The notes under the pieces are model-generated. The model did no database searches. It was given only the letters and a program-made list of their open reading frames with translations, and was not told the origin of the DNA. Position numbers and translations under genes: made by a program. A DNA stretch of 64,000 nucleotides from Caballeronia hypogeia (lineage in GTDB: Bacteria; Pseudomonadota; Gammaproteobacteria; Burkholderiales; Burkholderiaceae): positions 186,001 to 250,000 of the forward strand of contig NZ_FCOA02000002.1 of the NCBI RefSeq assembly GCF_001544875.2, read 5' to 3'. Position 1 is the first letter of the stretch. Every line of letters starts with the position of its first letter. Of this stretch, positions 51,598-60,987 are shown one piece after another.

Positions 51598-53074
51598 CGA
51601 GGTTCGCATATTCCTCGATCGCCGCGAGGGCGCCGCTCGCCAGTTTCGTTGCGGCGCCTACGAGCGCTTCGCGAAGCGCCGGATTGCCCGCGAGCGCTGC
51701 CGGAAACACATCGCTCACGGCGAGCAGCGCATCGACGAGATGCTCCGGGGTATCCGCGCTTTCCGCTGCCCGTGTGAGACGCGCGGCGAGCGGGTCGCTG
51801 ATCGCGTAGCGGGTGCCGTCGTCGGCACGGCCGCGCAGGAACGTGAACCACGCGGCGACCGCGAGCGCGAGCCGTTCGATCGGCTGGCCAGCGTCGAGCC
51901 TCGCCGTAATGGTAGACAAAATGCGCGGCGGCATCTTCTGGCTGCCGTCCATCGCGATCTGCGCGCAACGGTGTTTCAGCGCCGGATTCGCATAGCGATT
52001 CAGGAGCGCGTCGCGGTATGCCGCGAGGTCGAATGACGCCGGCACCGCGAGCGTCGGCGCGATCTCGCGCGCCATCATCGCGTGAATGAGCTTGCGCAGG
52101 GCCGCGTGGCCGATCGCGTCGCTTATGGTTTCGAATCCCGCGAGCATCGAGAGGTACGCAAGCGTCGAGTGCGTGGCATTCAACATGCGAAGTTTCGCGA
52201 TCTCGAACGGTGCGACGTCGTCAACTAGTTGCGCGCCCGCCGTTTCCCAAGCCGGACGTCCGGCTGGAAAGCGGTCTTCGATGACCCATTGACGGAACGG
52301 CTCGCACGGCACCGGCACTTCATCGCGCACGCCGAGAGCGGATTGTGCGGCCTCACGGTCGGCATCGGTGGTCGCGGGAACAATGCGGTCGACCATCGTG
52401 GACGGGAAGGCGACGTGCGTTTCGATCCACGCGGCAAGCGCCGGATCGAGCCTGCGCGCGAAGGAGCACACCGCCTGCCGCAACGCGTCGCCGTTGTGCG
52501 AGAGGTTGTCGCAGGACAGCACTGTGAAGGGCGGCTGGCCCGCGTCGCGTCGCGCCTTCAGGCCGGCGCACAGGATGCCTGGCACCGTACCGGGCTCATC
52601 GGGATGCGCGAGATCGTGCGCGACTCCCGGATGCGTGAAGTCGGCATCGCCCGTTTGCGGGTCGCGGCAGTAGCCTTTCTCGGTGACGGTGAGCGACACG
52701 ATGCGCACGCGCTCGTCGGCGAGGAGTTCGAACAGACGCGCGCGATCGAAAGGCATCGCGAGCACTTCACGCAACGATCGGACGACCGTCACGCGCACGC
52801 CGTCCGGTCCGCGCTCGACGACGCTGTAAAGCCCGCCCTGCGCCATCAACGCGTCGCGCTTGCTGACGTCGCCCTGCAGCGTCACGCCGCAAATACCCCA
52901 GTCGCCGGTCTGCACGAGCATGGCTTCCTCGGTATAGAGCGCCTCATGCGCGCGATGAAAATTGCCGATCCCGAGATGCACGATTCCAATCGCGGGTTCC
53001 TGCCAGCGCGGCGAGAGGCAATGAGCGTCGAAAGAAGCGGTCGACGAACGGTTGAGCATTGATTTCTCGTTCAT
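51593..53074 (-). CDS. uxuB: D-mannonate oxidoreductase / fructuronate reductase family (UxuB-like)
   Basis: A 493-residue NAD-dependent long-chain dehydrogenase of the mannitol/mannonate group. The Rossmann start is [19 protein letters not shown]. The catalytic region has [12 protein letters not shown] and [14 protein letters not shown], with the Lys of EIAKLRMLN as catalytic residue. UxuB reduces D-fructuronate to D-mannonate, the substrate of the dehydratase encoded divergently at 53181, which supports this choice over mannitol dehydrogenase. ATG 53074 is used; ATG 53059, five codons later, is equally possible. Confidence 0.87.
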   Translation of the reverse strand: MNEKSMLNRSSTASFDAHCLSPRWQEPAIGIVHLGIGNFHRAHEALYTEEAMLVQTGDWGICGVTLQGDVSKRDALMAQGGLYSVVERGPDGVRVTVVRSLREVLAMPFDRARLFELLADERVRIVSLTVTEKGYCRDPQTGDADFTHPGVAHDLAHPDEPGTVPGILCAGLKARRDAGQPPFTVLSCDNLSHNGDALRQAVCSFARRLDPALAAWIETHVAFPSTMVDRIVPATTDADREAAQSALGVRDEVPVPCEPFRQWVIEDRFPAGRPAWETAGAQLVDDVAPFEIAKLRMLNATHSTLAYLSMLAGFETISDAIGHAALRKLIHAMMAREIAPTLAVPASFDLAAYRDALLNRYANPALKHRCAQIAMDGSQKMPPRILSTITARLDAGQPIERLALAVAAWFTFLRGRADDGTRYAISDPLAARLTRAAESADTPEHLVDALLAVSDVFPAALAGNPALREALVGAATKLASGALAAIEEYANLD

Positions 53075-53082
53075 TTTCGATC

Positions 53083-53103
53083 GAATTTTGAATTCAGAAT
53101 GGG
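53083..53103. repeat. Three tandem heptamers in the divergent promoter
   Basis: The consecutive 7-mers GAATTTT, GAATTCA and GAATGGG lie just upstream of the reductase start. They contain the GAATTC core also found upstream of the idonate dehydrogenase and could be operator or repeat. Confidence 0.5.
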
Positions 53104-53116
53104 GAAAACCCGTAAT

Positions 53117-53146
53117 TGACGATGTGACATACTGGTATGGTAGTAT
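53117..53146 (+). promoter_or_regulatory. Promoter and dyad upstream of mannonate dehydratase
   Basis: TTGACG (53117-53122), 18-bp spacer, TAGTAT (53141-53146) form a good sigma-70 promoter. ATACT and AGTAT (53129-53146) are inverted around GGTATGGT, so a repressor bound there would cover the -10 box. Confidence 0.6.
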
Positions 53147-53180
53147 CCGCTACATCGCATGCCCATTCAAGGAAATACCT

Positions 53181-54389
53181 ATGAAAATCATCCGCGCCGA
53201 CGTGATCGTGACATGCCCCGGCCGCAACTTCGTCACGCTGAAGATCGAGACGGATGAGGGCATCCACGGTATCGGCGATGCGACGCTCAACGGCCGGGAA
53301 CTGGCCGTCGCATCGTATTTGAAGGACCACGTGTGTCCGCTTCTGATTGGCCGCGACGCCGGCCGCATCGAAGACACCTGGCAGTTCCTCTACAAGGGCG
53401 CGTACTGGCGTCGCGGGCCGGTGACCATGTCGGCGATAGCGGCGGTCGACATGGCGCTGTGGGACATCCTCGGCAAGGCCGCGAACATGCCGCTGTACAA
53501 GCTGCTGGGCGGTGCCTCGCGCGAAGGCGTGATGGTCTATGGACATGCGACCGGCCGCGATATTCCCGAGGCGCTCGACCGCTACGCCGAGCATATCGAA
53601 GAGGGCTATAAAGCGATCCGCATTCAATGCGGCGTGCCGAACATGCGCTCGGTCTATGGCGTCGCGAAGGGCAACGGCATGTACGAGCCGGCCACGAAGG
53701 GTGCGGTCGAGGAGCAGAGCTGGTCTTCGGAAAAGTATCTGGATTTCGTGCCGAAGCTCTTCGAAGCCGTGCGGGAGAAGTTCGGCTTCGATACGCATCT
53801 TCTTCACGACGTGCATCACCGTCTTACGCCCATCGAAGCCGCGCGCCTCGGCAAATCGGTCGAGCCGTATCGACTGTTCTGGATGGAGGATCCGACGCCC
53901 GCCGAGAATCAGGCCGGATTTCGTCTGATCCGCGAGCACACCGTCACGCCGATTGCCGTGGGCGAAGTGTTCAACAGCATCTGGGACTGCAAGCAGTTGA
54001 TCGAAGAGCAGTTGATCGACTACATCCGCGCGACGCTCACGCATGCGGGCGGCATCACGCATCTGAAACGCATCGCGGATTTCGCGGCTTTGTATCAGGT
54101 GCGCACCGGTTGCCATGGTCCCTCGGATCTGTCACCGGTCTGCATGGGCGCGGCGCTTCATTTCGATCTGTGGGTGCCGAACTTCGGCGTGCAGGAATAC
54201 ATGGGCTTTCCGAAGGAAGCGCTCGAGGTATTCCCGCATGCGTGGTCGTTCGACCGCGGCATGATGCATCCGGGCGAAGCGCCGGGGCATGGCGTCGATA
54301 TCGACGAGAAGCTGGCCGCAAAGTATCCGTACGACCCGGCCTATCTGCCCGTGGCGCGCCTCGAGGACGGCACGCTCTGGAACTGGTGA
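53181..54389 (+). CDS. manD: D-mannonate dehydratase, enolase superfamily (ManD)
   Basis: A 402-residue enzyme, the standard ManD length. N-terminal capping domain ([27 protein letters not shown]), then the barrel with metal ligands in [22 protein letters not shown] and IAVGEVFNS, and catalytic residues in [21 protein letters not shown]. It converts D-mannonate to 2-keto-3-deoxygluconate. Unlike UxuA it belongs to the enolase superfamily. Start ATG 53181 follows AAGGAAA. It is divergent from the fructuronate reductase that would make its substrate. Confidence 0.92.
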   Translation: MKIIRADVIVTCPGRNFVTLKIETDEGIHGIGDATLNGRELAVASYLKDHVCPLLIGRDAGRIEDTWQFLYKGAYWRRGPVTMSAIAAVDMALWDILGKAANMPLYKLLGGASREGVMVYGHATGRDIPEALDRYAEHIEEGYKAIRIQCGVPNMRSVYGVAKGNGMYEPATKGAVEEQSWSSEKYLDFVPKLFEAVREKFGFDTHLLHDVHHRLTPIEAARLGKSVEPYRLFWMEDPTPAENQAGFRLIREHTVTPIAVGEVFNSIWDCKQLIEEQLIDYIRATLTHAGGITHLKRIADFAALYQVRTGCHGPSDLSPVCMGAALHFDLWVPNFGVQEYMGFPKEALEVFPHAWSFDRGMMHPGEAPGHGVDIDEKLAAKYPYDPAYLPVARLEDGTLWNW

Positions 54390-54446
54390 TCCCGGTCGGC
54401 ACCGATTGGCATTACGCATTCAAAACACAAGATTCCGGAGAGAGAC

Positions 54447-55817
54447 ATGGCAGACAGGCAAACCAGCGCGATGCTGCGCCGCGTGGCCGCGGCATCGACT
54501 ATCGGCACGGCGGCTGAGTATTACGATTTCTTCGTCTACGGCACGGCGGCAGTGCTCGTGTTCGGCGCGAAGTTCTTTCCTAGCCACGATCCGCTGATCG
54601 GCACACTCGCCGCGTTCGCGACCTATGCGGTCGGCTTCGTCGCGCGGCCGATCGGCGGCATCGTGTTCGGGCATTTTGGCGACAAAGTCGGGCGCAAGAA
54701 GGCGCTGATCGTCACGATTCTCATTGTGGGTCTTGGGACCTTCGTCATCGGTCTGTTGCCGGACTATTCGCAGATCGGCATCTGGGCGCCCGCGTCGCTG
54801 GTGCTGATTCGCGTGCTGCAAGGCTTCGGCGTGGGCGGCGAACAAGCGGGCGCCGTGCTCCTCACTGCGGAATACGCGCCGCCGCGCGAACGCGGTTTCT
54901 TCGCAAGTCTGGTACAACTCGGCGCGCCCGCCGGCTTCCTGATTCCGTCCGGCATCTTCGCCATTCTTACGGCGGCGCTCACGCACGAGCAACTGATGGA
55001 CTGGGGCTGGCGGCTGCCGTTTCTCGGCAGCATCGTGCTCGTCGTGGTGGGTCTCTACATTCGCTTGCGCACGGAGGAGTCGCCGGTGTTTGCGGCGATT
55101 CGACAAACCAAGGCAGTCGAGTCGCGGCCCGTCGTGGAAGTAGTGAAGCAGCACGGCGCGACGATCGCGAAGGGCGTCGGCGCGAAGCTGATCGAAGCGT
55201 GCACGTTCGCGATGTACACGATGATCGTGCTCGCCTACGGCCGCGCGCACGGTATCTCCGATGCGCTGTTGCTGCAGACCATCATCGTCGCCGTCGTGCT
55301 CGAACTGATCACGATTCCGCTCGCGGGCGCGCTGTCGGATCGCATCGGCCGGCGCGTAACCTTCATCACGGGCGCGGTGCTGCATGTGCTGCTCGTGGTG
55401 CCGCTGTTTCATGCTATCGACAGCGGCAGCCGTCTCGCGATCCAGACGGTCATGATTCTGGCGATCAGCATTGGTCATAGCCTGTGCTATGCGCCTCAGG
55501 CCTCGCTGTTTCCCGAACTGTTTCCGGCGCGCGTGCGCTGCAGCGGCATCGCGCTCATCTGGCAGGTCGGCTCGCTCATCGGCAGCGGCGTGCTCGGCCT
55601 CGTCGCGGTGAAGCTGATTCAGACGACGGGCGGCAGCTCCATCGGGCTCATCGCCTACGTGGCGGTGCTCGGCATCGTCTCGACCATCTCGCTGTTGCTG
55701 CTGCCGGAAACCGCTCCCGCGCGGCTCGGGCGCGATCTGCATGACTGGGCCGCGCCGCAGCACGGCAAGGAAGCCACCGAAGCCTCCGTCGCACCCGCGC
55801 TTGCCGCGCGCCGTTGA
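54447..55817 (+). CDS. MFS transporter, metabolite:H+ symporter (MHS) family
   Basis: A 456-residue carrier with twelve helices. The start AAASTIGTAAEYYDFFVYGTAAVLVFG, motif GHFGDKVGRKKAL and RVLQGFGVGGEQAGAVLL are typical of the MHS group (ShiA, KgtP, ProP). GGAGAGAGAC precedes the ATG. It is co-directional with ManD and the idonate dehydrogenase, so it probably imports a hexonate or related acid. Confidence 0.92.
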   Translation: MADRQTSAMLRRVAAASTIGTAAEYYDFFVYGTAAVLVFGAKFFPSHDPLIGTLAAFATYAVGFVARPIGGIVFGHFGDKVGRKKALIVTILIVGLGTFVIGLLPDYSQIGIWAPASLVLIRVLQGFGVGGEQAGAVLLTAEYAPPRERGFFASLVQLGAPAGFLIPSGIFAILTAALTHEQLMDWGWRLPFLGSIVLVVVGLYIRLRTEESPVFAAIRQTKAVESRPVVEVVKQHGATIAKGVGAKLIEACTFAMYTMIVLAYGRAHGISDALLLQTIIVAVVLELITIPLAGALSDRIGRRVTFITGAVLHVLLVVPLFHAIDSGSRLAIQTVMILAISIGHSLCYAPQASLFPELFPARVRCSGIALIWQVGSLIGSGVLGLVAVKLIQTTGGSSIGLIAYVAVLGIVSTISLLLLPETAPARLGRDLHDWAAPQHGKEATEASVAPALAARR

Positions 55818-55827
55818 TTGAATTCAA
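55818..55827. promoter_or_regulatory. TTGAATTCAA palindrome before idonate dehydrogenase
   Basis: A perfect 10-bp palindrome starting right after the MFS stop and 39 bp before the dehydrogenase start. The same core appears at 53090 and, longer, at 61957. Confidence 0.4.
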
Positions 55828-55865
55828 AACTCTTTATACAAACCGCTGAATCCAGGACATCGACC

Positions 55866-56903
55866 ATGCTCGCAGCCGTTCTCCACGAACCGAAGAAGCT
55901 CGTCATCGACGAGATCGACACGCCGGAGCCGCTTCCCGGCCAGGTGCAGATCCGCGTGCGTGCAGGCGGCATCTGCGGATCGGATCTGTCGTATTACTTC
56001 AAGGGCAAGAGCGGAGACTTCGCCGTGCGCGAACCGTTCGTGCTCGGTCACGAAGTCGCGGGCGAAATCGCCGCGCTGGGCGAAGGTGTAAGCGGCCTTG
56101 CGATTGGTCAGCGCGTCGCGGTCAATCCGGGTCTGAATTGCGGCGCGTGCCGTTTTTGCGTGAAGGGCATGCCGAATCATTGCCTGAACATGCGCTTCAT
56201 GGGCAGCGCTTCGACATTTCCCCACATGCAGGGCATGTTTCGCCAATACATCACGGCGGCGGCGCGGCAGTGCGTTCCGGTGCCGGACAGCCTCGACTTC
56301 GCGCAGGCCTCGATGGCCGAACCGCTCGCGGTCGCGTTGCACGCCCTGAAGCTCGCGGGTTCGCTCGTCGGCGCGACGATGCTTCTGGTCGGATGCGGGC
56401 CGATTGGCTGCATCGTGCTGGCGGCGGCCCGGCGCGCGGGCGCGCATCGCATCGTCGCGATCGATCTCGCGGACAAGGCGCTCGCGATGGCGGCCTCGCT
56501 CGGCGCGGATGAGACCGTGCTCGCCAACGATCAGGCGCGCATCGACGCGTGGTCGCGCGAACGCGGCACCTTCGACGTGGTGATCGAGGCATCGGGCAGC
56601 CCGGCCGGTCTCGACACCGCATTGCGCTCGGTGCGCGCGGGCGGCACGGTGATCCAGCTCGGGAATCTGCCCGCGGGCCAGTCGCCCGTGGCGGCGAATC
56701 TCGTCATGGCCAAGGAACTGCGCTATCAGGGCTCGTTCCGCTTCACGGACGAATACGCAACCGCCGCCGACGAGCTCGCGTCGCAGCGTATCGATCTGCG
56801 CCCGTTGATGACGCATGCGTTCCCGCTTGCCGAGGCGAACCGCGCTTTCGAGGTCGCGCTGGATCGCAATCAGTCGATGAAGGTGCATTTGCAGTTCGAC
56901 TGA
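55866..56903 (+). CDS. idnD: Zinc-dependent L-idonate/L-gulonate 5-dehydrogenase family
   Basis: A 345-residue medium-chain dehydrogenase. Catalytic zinc site GGICGSDLSYY and LGHE; structural zinc CGACRFCVKGMPNHC; NAD motif GCGPIG. The segment MRFMGSASTFPHMQG and RGSFRF-type ending (QGSFRFTDEYA) match L-idonate 5-dehydrogenase (IdnD) well. Oxidation of L-gulonate at C5 by the same class gives D-fructuronate, the substrate of the UxuB-like enzyme here, so L-gulonate is a likely true substrate by context. Start ATG 55866; an upstream in-frame extension to 55818 is not conserved. Confidence 0.87.
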   Translation: MLAAVLHEPKKLVIDEIDTPEPLPGQVQIRVRAGGICGSDLSYYFKGKSGDFAVREPFVLGHEVAGEIAALGEGVSGLAIGQRVAVNPGLNCGACRFCVKGMPNHCLNMRFMGSASTFPHMQGMFRQYITAAARQCVPVPDSLDFAQASMAEPLAVALHALKLAGSLVGATMLLVGCGPIGCIVLAAARRAGAHRIVAIDLADKALAMAASLGADETVLANDQARIDAWSRERGTFDVVIEASGSPAGLDTALRSVRAGGTVIQLGNLPAGQSPVAANLVMAKELRYQGSFRFTDEYATAADELASQRIDLRPLMTHAFPLAEANRAFEVALDRNQSMKVHLQFD

Positions 56904-56929
56904 TCCGCGTTCCCGGCATCGGCAGCGGC

Positions 56930-56957
56930 ATTCAAAATTCATTATTCGTTATTCATT
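56930..56957. repeat. Four tandem 7-bp repeats (ATTCNNN)
   Basis: Exact period of seven: units ATTCAAA, ATTCATT, ATTCGTT and ATTCATT. They lie 50-77 bp upstream of the second MFS gene, a place where copy-number change could alter promoter spacing. Confidence 0.75.
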
Positions 56958-57006
56958 GAACCGCCCGGCTAAAAAGCCAGAAGAAGCGGTGCATCGGAGA
57001 CTCACC

Positions 57007-58305
57007 ATGATCAAGAGCCAGCGATGGTTCGTCGTCGGCCTGCTGTTTCTCGCCGGCGTCGTCAACTATCTCGACCGCGCGGCGTTGTCCATCGCCGCCC
57101 CGCTGATTCAGAAGGATCTGCATTTCACGCACGCGCAGATGGGAATCGTGTTCAGCAGCTTTTTCATCGGGTATGCATTGTTCAATTTCGTCGGCGGCGT
57201 GCTGTCGGACAAGATCGGCGCGAAAAAGGTGTTCGGCGGCGCGATGGGCATCTGGTCGCTCTTTTGCGGCGCGACCGCGCTCGCGAGCAGCCTGGTTTCG
57301 CTGATCGTGCTGCGCGTGCTGTTCGGCATGGGCGAAGGACCGTTCAGCTCGTCGAACAGCAAGATGGTGAACAACTGGTTCCCGCGTCGTGAAGTGGCGA
57401 GCGCGATCGGCGTCATCAGTTCGGGCACGCCCCTGGGCGGCGCGCTCGCGGGACCGATCGTCGGCTATATGGCGATTCAGTTCGGCTGGCGCTGGGCCTT
57501 CGTCATCATCATGCTGATCGGCTTTGCTTGGCTCGTGTTGTGGTCGCTGGCGACTACCGAGCATCCGCAGCAGAACAAGCGCGTGACGCAGGCCGAACTC
57601 GATCTGATCGTCGCGGGGCAGCAGAATGCCGCGTCGATGGAGCACGGCGCGCATGGCAAAGAGGCCAATCTACGCTTCTATCTTCGTCAGCCGATCATCC
57701 TCGCCACGGCATTCGCATTCTTCGCGTACAACTATGTGCTGTTCTTTTTCCTGTCGTGGTTCCCGACTTATCTGACCGAAGCGCATCACATGTCCTTGCG
57801 CGACATGAGCTTCGCGACTGTGATCCCGTGGCTGCTCGGCAGCATCGGGCTTGCGGCGGGTGGCTTCGTCACCGATGCGATTCTGCGCATCACGGGCAAG
57901 CCGCTGATGTCGCGCCGCATCGTGCTGACGGTATGCCTTGGCATGGCCGCGCTGTGCGTGGCGTTCGCGGGGCGTGTGCAGAGCACGCAGGGCGCGGTGG
58001 CCCTTATGTCGGTGACGATCTTCTTCCTGTACGTGACGGGGTCGGTCTACTGGGCCGTGATCCAGGACACGGTGCGCCGCGAGAACGTCGGCGGCGTGGG
58101 CGGCTTCGTGCATCTGCTCGCGAATCTCGCGGGCGTGATCGGGCCAGCGGTGACGGGCTTCATCGTCGAGGCGACGCACGGTGCTTATGGCAGCGCGTTC
58201 GTTCTGGCCGGCGCGATCGCGGTGCTCGGCGCGCTGTGCTCGCTCGTGTTCATCCGAGAGCCGAAAACGCGCGAGAAGCGCGAAGGGGCGGCCACGACCG
58301 CGTGA
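57007..58305 (+). CDS. MFS transporter, ACS family (sugar-acid type)
   Basis: A 432-residue carrier with twelve helices. RWFVVGLLFLAGVVNYLDRAALSIAAP, then GGVLSDKIGAKKV and RVLFGMGEGPFSSSNSKMVNNWF place it with the hexonate/glucarate/galactonate carriers. GGAG lies 7 nt before ATG 57007. It is the second importer of the sugar-acid cluster; the two may take different epimers. A terminator-like hairpin follows. Confidence 0.93.
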   Translation: MIKSQRWFVVGLLFLAGVVNYLDRAALSIAAPLIQKDLHFTHAQMGIVFSSFFIGYALFNFVGGVLSDKIGAKKVFGGAMGIWSLFCGATALASSLVSLIVLRVLFGMGEGPFSSSNSKMVNNWFPRREVASAIGVISSGTPLGGALAGPIVGYMAIQFGWRWAFVIIMLIGFAWLVLWSLATTEHPQQNKRVTQAELDLIVAGQQNAASMEHGAHGKEANLRFYLRQPIILATAFAFFAYNYVLFFFLSWFPTYLTEAHHMSLRDMSFATVIPWLLGSIGLAAGGFVTDAILRITGKPLMSRRIVLTVCLGMAALCVAFAGRVQSTQGAVALMSVTIFFLYVTGSVYWAVIQDTVRRENVGGVGGFVHLLANLAGVIGPAVTGFIVEATHGAYGSAFVLAGAIAVLGALCSLVFIREPKTREKREGAATTA

Positions 58306-58318
58306 TAGTATCGGGAAG

Positions 58319-58345
58319 CGCGGACCCGTAAGCGCTCCGCGTTTT
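58319..58345 (+). terminator. Terminator after second MFS gene
   Basis: CGCGGA and TCCGCG pair around an 11-nt loop and are followed by TTTT. Confidence 0.6.
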
Positions 58346-58380
58346 CCTCACCAGCGCTCAGATTTAATTCAGGTTCAATC

Positions 58381-59187
58381 ATGCAAGACGGTATCGTGTC
58401 GGACGGGGCGGCAACAGTGCGGCGTACGCGCATGCGCAGGCCGCTCGCGTCGCAGAAGATCGAGTTGCCCGATCTCACCTCGCTGATTTCGCACGACTCG
58501 CACGAGCCCATCGGCAAGCAGATTTTTCGGGCGCTGCGTCAGGCCATCTTCGCGGGACAACTCGTGCCCGGCACGCCACTTTCGGAGAAGGAAGTCTCGG
58601 AGATGTTCCAGGTTTCGCGCCAGCCCGTGCGCGAGACCTTCATCAAGCTGGTCGAAGCCGGCGTGCTGCAAGTGCTGCCGCAGCGCGGCACCTTCGTGAA
58701 GAAGATCTCGCCGCGTCAGGTGCGCGAGGGGCGCTTCATTCGCGAGGCGATCGAAACGGCCGTGGCGCGGAAGGCTGCCATCGCGATTACAGATTCGCAA
58801 CTCGACGATCTTGCCGCGAACCTGCGCGAACAGAAGACCGCGTCGAAAGTGAACGACACCAGCGCGTTCCTCACGCTCGACGAGCAGTTCCATATGCAGA
58901 TCGCCCAGTCGATCGACTGCGTCGCCGCGTGGGACACCATTCAGGATATCAAGGCTCAGATGGACCGCGTGCGCTATCTGAGCCTGCCCGATGTTTCGCC
59001 GCTCGATCTGCTGATCAAGCAGCACGCACGCATCGTGAGCGCGCTGAAGGCGCACGATCCCGATGGCGCCGAAGAAGCGATGCGCGCGCATCTGCGCGAG
59101 ATCCTCGTATCGCTGCATCCGATCGCGGCGCGCAATCCCGACTGGTTCGAGCCGGACGAGCCGGAGCGCGTGCCATTGGGAGGATGA
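58381..59187 (+). CDS. GntR-family regulator, FCD subfamily
   Basis: A 268-residue regulator. Winged helix at about residues 40-105 (LSEKEVSEMFQVSRQPVRETFIKLVEAGVLQVLPQRGTFV), then an FCD domain whose metal-type residues include the His pair in DEQFHMQIA and KQHARIVSAL. It is last in the sugar-acid run and probably its regulator, acting on a dyad such as 53129-53146 or on the GAATTC elements; neither can be assigned by sequence alone. Weak ribosome site before ATG 58381. A strong terminator follows. Confidence 0.92.
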   Translation: MQDGIVSDGAATVRRTRMRRPLASQKIELPDLTSLISHDSHEPIGKQIFRALRQAIFAGQLVPGTPLSEKEVSEMFQVSRQPVRETFIKLVEAGVLQVLPQRGTFVKKISPRQVREGRFIREAIETAVARKAAIAITDSQLDDLAANLREQKTASKVNDTSAFLTLDEQFHMQIAQSIDCVAAWDTIQDIKAQMDRVRYLSLPDVSPLDLLIKQHARIVSALKAHDPDGAEEAMRAHLREILVSLHPIAARNPDWFEPDEPERVPLGG

Positions 59188-59201
59188 TCGAAACGGCTGG
59201 A

Positions 59202-59224
59202 AAGGCGGCGCAAGCCGCCTTTTT
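59202..59224 (+). terminator. Rho-independent terminator
   Basis: AAAGGCGG and CCGCCTTT pair closely around a short loop, continuing into TTTTTGTTTT. Ends the GntR gene transcript. Confidence 0.9.
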
Positions 59225-59305
59225 GTTTTGCGTGACGCGATCGTAAGTGAGGAGCAAATGAAATACTGAATGTTTCATTTTCTCGAATCGGACGCGTTCG
59301 CCGGT

Positions 59306-59314
59306 TGCTAGAAT
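59306..59314 (+). promoter_or_regulatory. Possible extended -10 promoter
   Basis: TGCTAGAAT is an extended -10 box 78 bp before the TPR gene; the -35 region is weak. The rest of the 204-bp gap shows nothing else. Confidence 0.35.
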
Positions 59315-59391
59315 TTACATCTGACATGCCCGGCCATAACGTCGCTGTACCGCGATCAATTCGCTGAACAATCGAAGCGGCAAGCACTACG

Positions 59392-60921
59392 ATGCAAGAA
59401 GAGTTTCACTCGATGTACGCCCAGGCAGCCGATGCCTACAACTCCGGTCACACGCAAACGGCGTTGCACTGGATCGAACGATGTTTAAGGGTCGCTCCGG
59501 ACCACGCGGATGTGCTTCATTTGCGGGGTGTGCTCGCGCTCGCACTGGGCGACGCAGGGGATGCCGAGCGCTGGCTCATCAAGGCAGTCGAACGCTCAAC
59601 CAATCCCGCCTTTCACAACACGCTCAGCGTGGTACAGACGAAACTGCGCGCGTTCGATCGAGCCGCCGCGACCGCAAGTTCCGGATTGGAGCATGCGCAG
59701 CGTTGGCAACCGAAAGTCGATCAGACCGTCCTGCTCTATAACCTCGGCCGCGCGCTGCAATTGGGCTCGCGCTTCGAAGAGGCTGCAGCGGCTTATCGGC
59801 AACTGCTCGCGCTCGATCCCGGTCACGCTCACGCGCATAACAACCTCGGCGGCGTGCTGAACAAGCTCGGTGCGTTCGACGACGCACTCTCGCACTTCAG
59901 TCATGCGACCACGCTTCAACCCGGCAATCTGGAGGCGCGAAGCAATCTGGGTCATGCGTTGCTCGCCGCGGGGCGATATCGCGAGGCGTGGCCACATTTC
60001 GAGCATCGCTGGTCGAACTTTCAGGACGAGACCGGACGCCCCGAGGGCGCGCCTCCTGACTTGCCCATTCCGCAATGGAAGGGCGAGCCGGTGCGTGCGG
60101 AACGTGATCGTCTGCTGATTCTGAACGAACAGGGTCTTGGCGATTCGCTGCAATTCGCGCGCTATATCCCGCTAACGCTGGCGCGTTTCGCGAAAGTGGG
60201 TTTCGCGGGCCCTGGCTCATTGCGCGAGCTGTTCGTCGAGTCGTTCGGTCGCGGATCAACGGAGTTCGAATATCTCGATGCCGGGCGCATCGATTTGCGC
60301 GATTGGGACGTGCACAGTCCGCTCATGTCCTTGCCGATGGCCTTCGACACGAGCATCGATACCGTGCCCGCAGACATGCCCTATCTTCGCGCAGACCCGC
60401 GAGCCGCCCACCGATGGTCGACCCGTCTCGCCAAATTGGGCGATGCAGCGCTGCCTCGCATCGGCATCGCGTGGGCCGGCGGCAGATTTCGCCCGGAGGT
60501 CGATGCGCTGCGCAGCATGCCGGTGGAACTGATGGACGCGCTCGTTTCCTGGCCGCAAGCGCACTGGATCAGTCTGCAGAAACCAGTGGATGAAGCGAAA
60601 AGTCTGCTGCCTCGACAGCGCGCCCATGTCATCGACTGGATGGACGAGGTCACGGATTTCGCCGATACCGCCGCGCTAGTCGCGTCGCTCGATCTCGTGA
60701 TCTGCGTGGACACATCGGTCGCTCATCTCGCGGGCGCGATGGGCAAACAGGTATGGCTATTGAACCGCTATCACGGCTGCTGGCGCTGGATGCGCGATCG
60801 TGAAGACACGCCGTGGTATCCGCGGATGCGTCTCTTCAACCAGAACGAGCCGGGCAACTGGAACGAAGTGCTCGGACGGGTGCGCGCGGTACTGGAGGGC
60901 GGCGCCTGGCGGCCCGCGTAA
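59392..60921 (+). CDS. TPR protein with a heptosyltransferase-like glycosyltransferase domain
   Basis: A 509-residue soluble protein. Residues 1-205 are about five tetratricopeptide repeats (for example AHAHNNLGGVLNKLGAFDDALSHF). Residues 230-500 resemble the GT-B fold of family 9 (ILNEQGLGDSLQFARY, GIAWAGG, VCVDTSVAHLAGAMGKQVWLL). Such proteins are common in Burkholderiaceae and are predicted to glycosylate surface or flagellar components, but activity is unproven for this type. Start ATG 59392; a second in-frame ATG lies seven codons later. A GC-rich hairpin follows the stop. Confidence 0.87.
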   Translation: MQEEFHSMYAQAADAYNSGHTQTALHWIERCLRVAPDHADVLHLRGVLALALGDAGDAERWLIKAVERSTNPAFHNTLSVVQTKLRAFDRAAATASSGLEHAQRWQPKVDQTVLLYNLGRALQLGSRFEEAAAAYRQLLALDPGHAHAHNNLGGVLNKLGAFDDALSHFSHATTLQPGNLEARSNLGHALLAAGRYREAWPHFEHRWSNFQDETGRPEGAPPDLPIPQWKGEPVRAERDRLLILNEQGLGDSLQFARYIPLTLARFAKVGFAGPGSLRELFVESFGRGSTEFEYLDAGRIDLRDWDVHSPLMSLPMAFDTSIDTVPADMPYLRADPRAAHRWSTRLAKLGDAALPRIGIAWAGGRFRPEVDALRSMPVELMDALVSWPQAHWISLQKPVDEAKSLLPRQRAHVIDWMDEVTDFADTAALVASLDLVICVDTSVAHLAGAMGKQVWLLNRYHGCWRWMRDREDTPWYPRMRLFNQNEPGNWNEVLGRVRAVLEGGAWRPA

Positions 60922-60926
60922 GACGC

Positions 60927-60950
60927 TCCGGCCGCGCGCACGCGGCCGGA
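60927..60950. terminator. Bidirectional terminator hairpin
   Basis: TCCGGCCGCG and CGCGGCCGGA pair perfectly (10 bp) around GCGC, between the TPR gene and the convergent tartrate dehydrogenase gene. Confidence 0.7.
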
Positions 60951-60987
60951 TTCTTCGATGAAGCAAGTGAAGCGTGTTTCGAGGGCG

